64,000 nucleotides of DNA from Streptomyces sp. NBC_00335 (GTDB lineage Bacteria; Actinomycetota; Actinomycetes; Streptomycetales; Streptomycetaceae), in contig NZ_CP108006.1 in the NCBI RefSeq assembly GCF_036127095.1, positions 3,100,001-3,164,000 on the forward strand. The letters are read 5' to 3'. Made by a program: the position numbers and the translations under genes. Under the pieces are notes generated by a model. That model made no database searches. It saw only the letters and a program-made list of their open reading frames with translations, and was not told the origin of the DNA. Shown here piece by piece: positions 60,167 through 64,000 of this stretch. The first letter of the stretch is position 1, and the number at the start of each line of letters is the position of its first letter.

Positions 60167-61258
60167 TCAGGGCTTGCCGTGGCCGTGGCCGCCGACCGTC
60201 ACGCGTCCCACCCTGTTTCCGACCAGCTCCGTGAACCACATGTTCCCGTCGGGACCCTTGGCGATGTGGAACGGCGTGTTGTCCAGGTTGGGGGTGGGCA
60301 GCGGGAACTCGGTGAGCTCGCCGCGCGGGGTGATGCGGCCGATCCGGTTGCGGTTGGACTCGGTGAACCAGAGGTTCCCGTCCGGGCCCGCCGCGATGCC
60401 GATCGGGCCGCTGTTGACGTCCGGCAGCGGGAAGCGCCGTACGTCGCCGCGCGGAGTGATCCGGCCGACCTCGCTGGCGGGGGCGCCGCCGTCGGTGAAC
60501 CAGAGGTTCCCGTCCGGGCCGGCGGCGATGTTGAACGGGGCGCCGTCGGGATTCGGCAGGGCGAACTCCTTCACCTCGCCGCGCGGCGTCATCCGCCCGA
60601 TCTTGTTGGTGAAGGGCGAGGTGAACCACAGGTTCCCGTCCGGGCCGGTGGTGATCCGGTACGGCTGGCTGTCGGGCGGGAGCGGGAACTGCGTGATCTT
60701 GCCGCGGGGCGTGATGCGGCCGATCTTGTTGGCCGCGTTCTCGGTGAACCACACGTTCCCGTCCGGCCCCCTGGTGATGCCGTAGGGGAAGCTGTCCGCC
60801 TGCGGCAGCGGGAACTCGGTGACCTTGCCCTGCGGGGTGATCCGCGCGATGTGGTTGTGGAAGGGCTCGGTGAACCACAGGTTGCCGTCGGCGCCGGAGG
60901 TGATGTCGTCCGGGAACCGCTCGGGGTGGGGCAGGGGGAATTCCTTGATCTTGCCGTGCGGCGTGATCCGGCCGATCTTGTTGACCGACGCCGTCTGGAT
61001 CGTGAACCACACGTTCCCGTCGGGGCCGCCGGTGACGCCCACCGGGCTTCCGCCCTCGGTCGGCACGGCGAACTCGACGATCGTTCCGACGGGGTTCCCA
61101 TCGGATCCATCGGCTCCACCGGTCCCGCCGGTCCCGTGCTGCCCGGCGAAGGCCGGGCCGGGCACGCTGAGCAAGGTGCAGGCGAACAGGACGGCCAGGC
61201 GCCGCCACCGGGCCGGAGCTCGGTGGCGGCGCGGGCTGAGCAGGGGGGTCTCGGGCAT
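60167..61258 (-). CDS. Secreted Vgb-like beta-propeller protein
   Basis: A 363-residue exported protein with a signal peptide (RRLAVLFACTLLSVPGPAFA-GQ). The mature protein is built of about seven repeats of GPDGNLWFTE...NKIGRITPRG...EFPLP, the pattern of virginiamycin B lyase and related Streptomyces propellers. Vgb enzymes linearise streptogramin B antibiotics and are cytoplasmic, whereas this one is exported, so it may act as an extracellular lyase or binding protein. The lyase residues cannot be checked by eye. ATG 61258 region follows a weak ribosome site. A stem-loop separates it from the convergent gene. Confidence 0.87.
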   Translation of the reverse strand: MPETPLLSPRRHRAPARWRRLAVLFACTLLSVPGPAFAGQHGTGGTGGADGSDGNPVGTIVEFAVPTEGGSPVGVTGGPDGNVWFTIQTASVNKIGRITPHGKIKEFPLPHPERFPDDITSGADGNLWFTEPFHNHIARITPQGKVTEFPLPQADSFPYGITRGPDGNVWFTENAANKIGRITPRGKITQFPLPPDSQPYRITTGPDGNLWFTSPFTNKIGRMTPRGEVKEFALPNPDGAPFNIAAGPDGNLWFTDGGAPASEVGRITPRGDVRRFPLPDVNSGPIGIAAGPDGNLWFTESNRNRIGRITPRGELTEFPLPTPNLDNTPFHIAKGPDGNMWFTELVGNRVGRVTVGGHGHGKP

Positions 61259-61341
61259 GGGCCCAAGGTAGAAGGAACGTCCTATTCCGGATGGCTTTGA
61301 CGGGCTGTCAAACGGGTGCTCCTACCCCCCTGCACGGGTGC

Positions 61342-63759
61342 TCAGCAGGTGTATCCGTCACCGTCCGGGTCGAGGCGGAGCGGGTCGCTGCCGTTGACCT
61401 TCAGGCGGGCCGGGTACTTGTGGGCGGCCAGCCAGTCGCAGCGGGCCTTCGTGGTCGCCTTCACCTCCGCCGGGAACCGCGTGGGCACGCACACGTTGGC
61501 CGTGCCGTAGTGCCGGTCGCAGCCGGCCACGCTCGGGGCCACCGGAGCCGAGTCCCGCTTCGCGGGGTTCTTCTTCGGAGCGCCCAGTTCGTTCGCGAAG
61601 GTGTGCTCGTGCGCGGTCGGGGGCTCGGCGGTGGCCGCCAAGGCGGAGGGGCCGCCCAGGTGCACCCACTGCGCGATCGACGGGACGCCGTTCGCGTCGA
61701 CCGCGAAGAGCATGTACCAGCCGGGCGGCGCCAGGTTCGGGTTGCTGGTGACGTTCAGGTCGATGGTGGTGCCGTTGACGACCGTCAGCGGCAGGTCCAC
61801 GAACCGCTGGTTCGGGTCCGAGGAGTGGGTGACCGCCGCCGGACGGATCAACTCCGCCTTGGCCACCGCCCGGTTGACGGTGATCCGCTGCGTGTCCCCG
61901 TACACCCACTGGTTGTCGATCACCGAAGTGATCTGCGGGCGCGCGCCCTTGAAGAGGTACGGCGGGCTGTAGATCGACACGTTGTTGTTGTACGTGCCGT
62001 TGCCCGGGTTGTCCCCGACCGACATGACGCGGCCGTCCGGCATCAGGAACGACGCCGAGTGGTACCCCCGCGGGATCGGGTCGGCGGCCAGTCCCGGCTG
62101 GTAGGTGTTGGTCACCGGGTCGAAGAACGAGGCCTCGTACACCGGGTCGGCCCGGTCGTGCAGGGCGCCGCCGGTCTCCAGCACCTTGCCGTCCGGCAGC
62201 AGCACGGCGGACACGTACATCTTGCCCTCGGCCCCGGTCTGCGGGCGCTTGCCGGCGCCCTGGTCGACCAGGCCCTGCGGCAGGTCCGGGCCGGCCGTGT
62301 AGGCCGGGCTCGGCTGCTTCAGGTCGATGATGTCGGTGATCCGGTTCGCGGCCGGGTTGGTCTCGTTGTTGCCGCCGCCGATGGTCAGGACCCGCTGGTC
62401 CTGCGCCGGGGGCAGCAGCACGCTCGCCGACTCGTCGCGCTGGTCCTTGTTCCGCAGGCCCGGCACGTCCGTGATGGTGTTGGCGGCGTAGTCGTAGACG
62501 GAGGCACCGGTGCCCTGGGTGCCGTTGCCGAAGGTGTGGCTGCCCGAGTAGAAGAGCCGCCCGTCCTGCATCAGGATCATCGACGGGTACAGGCCCCAGT
62601 ACGACCAGGTCTGGTTGACCTCGTTCATCGGCAGCCACTTGTTCTGCGCCGCCGAGAACTTCTCCGCGGTCACGTTGCCCGTGGAGTCCTCCTTCAGTCC
62701 GCCGAAGGAGATCACGTCACCGTTGCCGAGGATCGTCGCCGACGGGTACCAGTGCCCGCCGTTCATGTCGTTGGTCTTCGTGTACTTCTCGGTCGCCGGA
62801 TCGAAGGTGTACGAGTCCTTCAGCCCCTGGTAACCGATCGTGCCGTCGGCCGACGGATAGCCCTTGTTGCCGCTCATCACCAGCACCCGGCCGTCGGACA
62901 GCTGCACGTGACCGGAGCAGAACATGTCCACGGGCGTCGGGATCGTCTTGAACGAACCGTTCGCCGGGTCGTAGACGGCGGAGGTGAAGGTGCCCGCGTT
63001 GAACTGGGCGATGTCGTTGCCCGAGCCCGCGATCAGCAGCACCTTGCCGTTCTTCAGCACGACGGCGTGCATGGAGCGCACCGGGTTCTTGGCGGCGATC
63101 ACCTCCCACTTGCCCTTCGCGCACTCCGTGGCCGTGCCCGTGCAGGTGGCCGGCGGCGGAGGTACGGCCACCTCCTCCAGCGCGTAGTCGTCCGTGGTGA
63201 GCGTGCCCACCCCGTAGACGGACAGACCCCACACGATCTTGTCGGTGCCCGGAGGGACCGCCGGCGTACGGACCGACGTGCGCGCCCACGCCGCACTGAC
63301 GGGGGGATTCTGCAGATCGGTCCAGTACTGCCAGCCGGCCGTCGTGTCGTGGCGGAACACCGTCACCGACACGTCCGGGGTGTTCGACTTGTACCAGGCC
63401 GACAGGTCGTACTGGCGGCCCGGTACGACCGTCGGGGCGCAGGTGCCGTTCTCGGTCACCAGGGCCTTGCGGTCGCCGTCCACCCGGCGGGTGAGCGAGA
63501 CCCTCATCGCCTTGGTGCCGGAGTGCGCGCTGGCGACGGTGGTGAAGCTGAAGTCGTTGTCGCCCCAGCCGGATTTCGACCAGCAGGAGGGCATGTCCGA
63601 GCCGGCCGGGCCGGCCGTCTCGAAACCGGGGTTGGTCAGCAGGTTGGGCGGTCCGGCCGTGGCCTGCTGCGGCGCGGTCAGCAGCAGGCCCGCGGTCATC
63701 GCCCCGACGGCCAGCAGAGCGGCCCGCCACCTTGCCCTGCGCCGGATCTTCCACTCCAT
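61342..63759 (-). CDS. Secreted galactose-oxidase-like copper radical oxidase with CBM and excalibur domain
   Basis: An 805-residue protein. After the signal peptide (TAGLLLTAPQQATA-GP) come a carbohydrate-binding-type beta-sandwich (NLLTNPGFETAGPAGSDMPSCW ... DYALEEV, residues about 38-200), a seven-bladed galactose oxidase/glyoxal oxidase propeller (about 215-590) with the Cys in DMFCSGHVQLSDGRV and Tyr in GGHWYPSATILGNG (Cys281-Tyr338 candidates for the thioether crosslink), GYHSASFLMPDGRV, an early-set DUF1929 domain, and a C-terminal calcium-binding excalibur-type end (DPDGDGYTC). ATG 63759 has AAGGGA upstream; it lies 22 bp after the upstream gene. It would oxidise sugar alcohols or aldehydes outside the cell, with Cu. 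Confidence 0.9.
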   Translation of the reverse strand: MEWKIRRRARWRAALLAVGAMTAGLLLTAPQQATAGPPNLLTNPGFETAGPAGSDMPSCWSKSGWGDNDFSFTTVASAHSGTKAMRVSLTRRVDGDRKALVTENGTCAPTVVPGRQYDLSAWYKSNTPDVSVTVFRHDTTAGWQYWTDLQNPPVSAAWARTSVRTPAVPPGTDKIVWGLSVYGVGTLTTDDYALEEVAVPPPPATCTGTATECAKGKWEVIAAKNPVRSMHAVVLKNGKVLLIAGSGNDIAQFNAGTFTSAVYDPANGSFKTIPTPVDMFCSGHVQLSDGRVLVMSGNKGYPSADGTIGYQGLKDSYTFDPATEKYTKTNDMNGGHWYPSATILGNGDVISFGGLKEDSTGNVTAEKFSAAQNKWLPMNEVNQTWSYWGLYPSMILMQDGRLFYSGSHTFGNGTQGTGASVYDYAANTITDVPGLRNKDQRDESASVLLPPAQDQRVLTIGGGNNETNPAANRITDIIDLKQPSPAYTAGPDLPQGLVDQGAGKRPQTGAEGKMYVSAVLLPDGKVLETGGALHDRADPVYEASFFDPVTNTYQPGLAADPIPRGYHSASFLMPDGRVMSVGDNPGNGTYNNNVSIYSPPYLFKGARPQITSVIDNQWVYGDTQRITVNRAVAKAELIRPAAVTHSSDPNQRFVDLPLTVVNGTTIDLNVTSNPNLAPPGWYMLFAVDANGVPSIAQWVHLGGPSALAATAEPPTAHEHTFANELGAPKKNPAKRDSAPVAPSVAGCDRHYGTANVCVPTRFPAEVKATTKARCDWLAAHKYPARLKVNGSDPLRLDPDGDGYTC

Positions 63760-63781
63760 GGGGAGCATCCCTTCGTGCGGC

Positions 63782-64000
63782 TCAACTCGTGCGGGCGGAG
63801 CCCGCCTTGCGCGGGAGGTAGACGAGGGCCTCCGTCGCCGCGAAACGCAGGACGAAGGTGACGACCAGCGCGAGCGCGGTCGCGGACAGGACGCCGAAGC
63901 CCCAGGTGCCGACGAACACCGCGATCAGCGGGATCCGCAGCAGCAGATCGGCATTGGCCAGCAGGGTGAAGCGCCCGAACCGGTCGGCCCAGTGCCGGTG
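63782..64000 (-). CDS. C-terminal end of a membrane protein, probably GtrA-like / glycosyltransferase (5' end outside window)
   Basis: The last 72 codons on the minus strand before the right edge read WADRFGRFTLLANADLLLRIPLIAVFV, then GTWGFGVLSATALALVVTFVLRFAATEALVYLP, ending RKAGSARTS and stop. Two membrane helices with a polar R-F-G-R-F turn resemble the GtrA-type C-terminal domain found in polyprenyl-phosphate glycosyltransferases of family 2. The start lies outside. It ends 22 bp before the oxidase start on the same strand, so it is the upstream gene of that operon. Confidence 0.6.
   Translation of the reverse strand, partial: HRHWADRFGRFTLLANADLLLRIPLIAVFVGTWGFGVLSATALALVVTFVLRFAATEALVYLPRKAGSARTS

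Overview
The window is chromosomal DNA from a Streptomyces or very close relative. It has very high GC with strong third-position GC bias, GTG and TTG starts, many secreted and lipid-anchored proteins, and several families typical of the genus (DUF6243, DUF397-XRE pairs, DUF6232, ECF42/DGPF pairs, dre-controlled chitinase). I saw no tRNA, rRNA, CRISPR array, intact insertion sequence or prophage. The gene content looks like a core/near-core arm of the chromosome with small accessory patches.

Layout. 0-10.5 kb: a DHA2-type MFS pump and its divergent TetR repressor with twin operators; a methyltransferase; a secreted SGNH esterase; small conserved proteins; an NTF2-fold gene divergent from a second TetR gene, again with twin operators; a secreted collagen-like/SH3 protein; an APC permease. 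10.5-16 kb: a His/Asn-rich secreted protein, a DGPF/YCII protein and ECF42 sigma factor with a matching promoter, a DUF6232 membrane protein overlapping a small helical protein that carries the same NGG-type motif, a decayed PQQ propeller fragment and a lipoprotein. 15.6-17.4 kb: an ATP-binding protein / XRE / DUF397 triad. 17.4-28.5 kb, all on the minus strand: a Tad/Flp pilus locus (cpaB, cpaE/tadZ, two TadE-like proteins, tadA, tadB, tadC, a two-component pair, a Flp-type pilin, a TadG-like protein, a lipoprotein and an OmpA-domain protein).

28.5-36.3 kb: a secreted GH18 chitinase behind a DasR-type dre palindrome, a secreted M14 carboxypeptidase, two convergent Ser/Thr kinases and a lamin-tail protein. 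36.5-40.7 kb: a coherent D-amino-acid salvage set (RidA, IclR regulator, PLP-dependent deaminase, N-acyl-D-amino-acid deacylase) around an IclR-type operator. 40.7-48 kb: a YdcF protein, an MFS pump, a third TetR whose palindromes sit in the promoter of a DUF4386 gene, a frameshifted macro-domain gene, a GlcNAc/glucose-class PTS EIIC and a stand-alone DeoR HTH. 48-52.7 kb: an aminotransferase, a heme oxygenase/polyprenyl synthase operon, an SCO4983-like protein and a membrane protein whose tail is encoded by a dispersed palindromic repeat. 52.8-57.3 kb: a four-gene TelA/vWA/solute-binding operon. 57.3-64 kb: GTP-dependent PEP carboxykinase, a hemolysin III-type protein, a secreted Vgb-like propeller, a galactose-oxidase-like copper oxidase and the C-terminus of a membrane (probably glycosyltransferase/GtrA) protein.

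Recurring themes are twin-palindrome TetR control of a divergent neighbour, and starts lying 6-7 nt after a TAnnnT -10 box without a ribosome binding site, which implies leaderless transcripts. The most promising less-described biology is the motif-sharing DUF6232 pair, the TelA/vWA/solute-binding operon, and the heme oxygenase/polyprenyl synthase operon.
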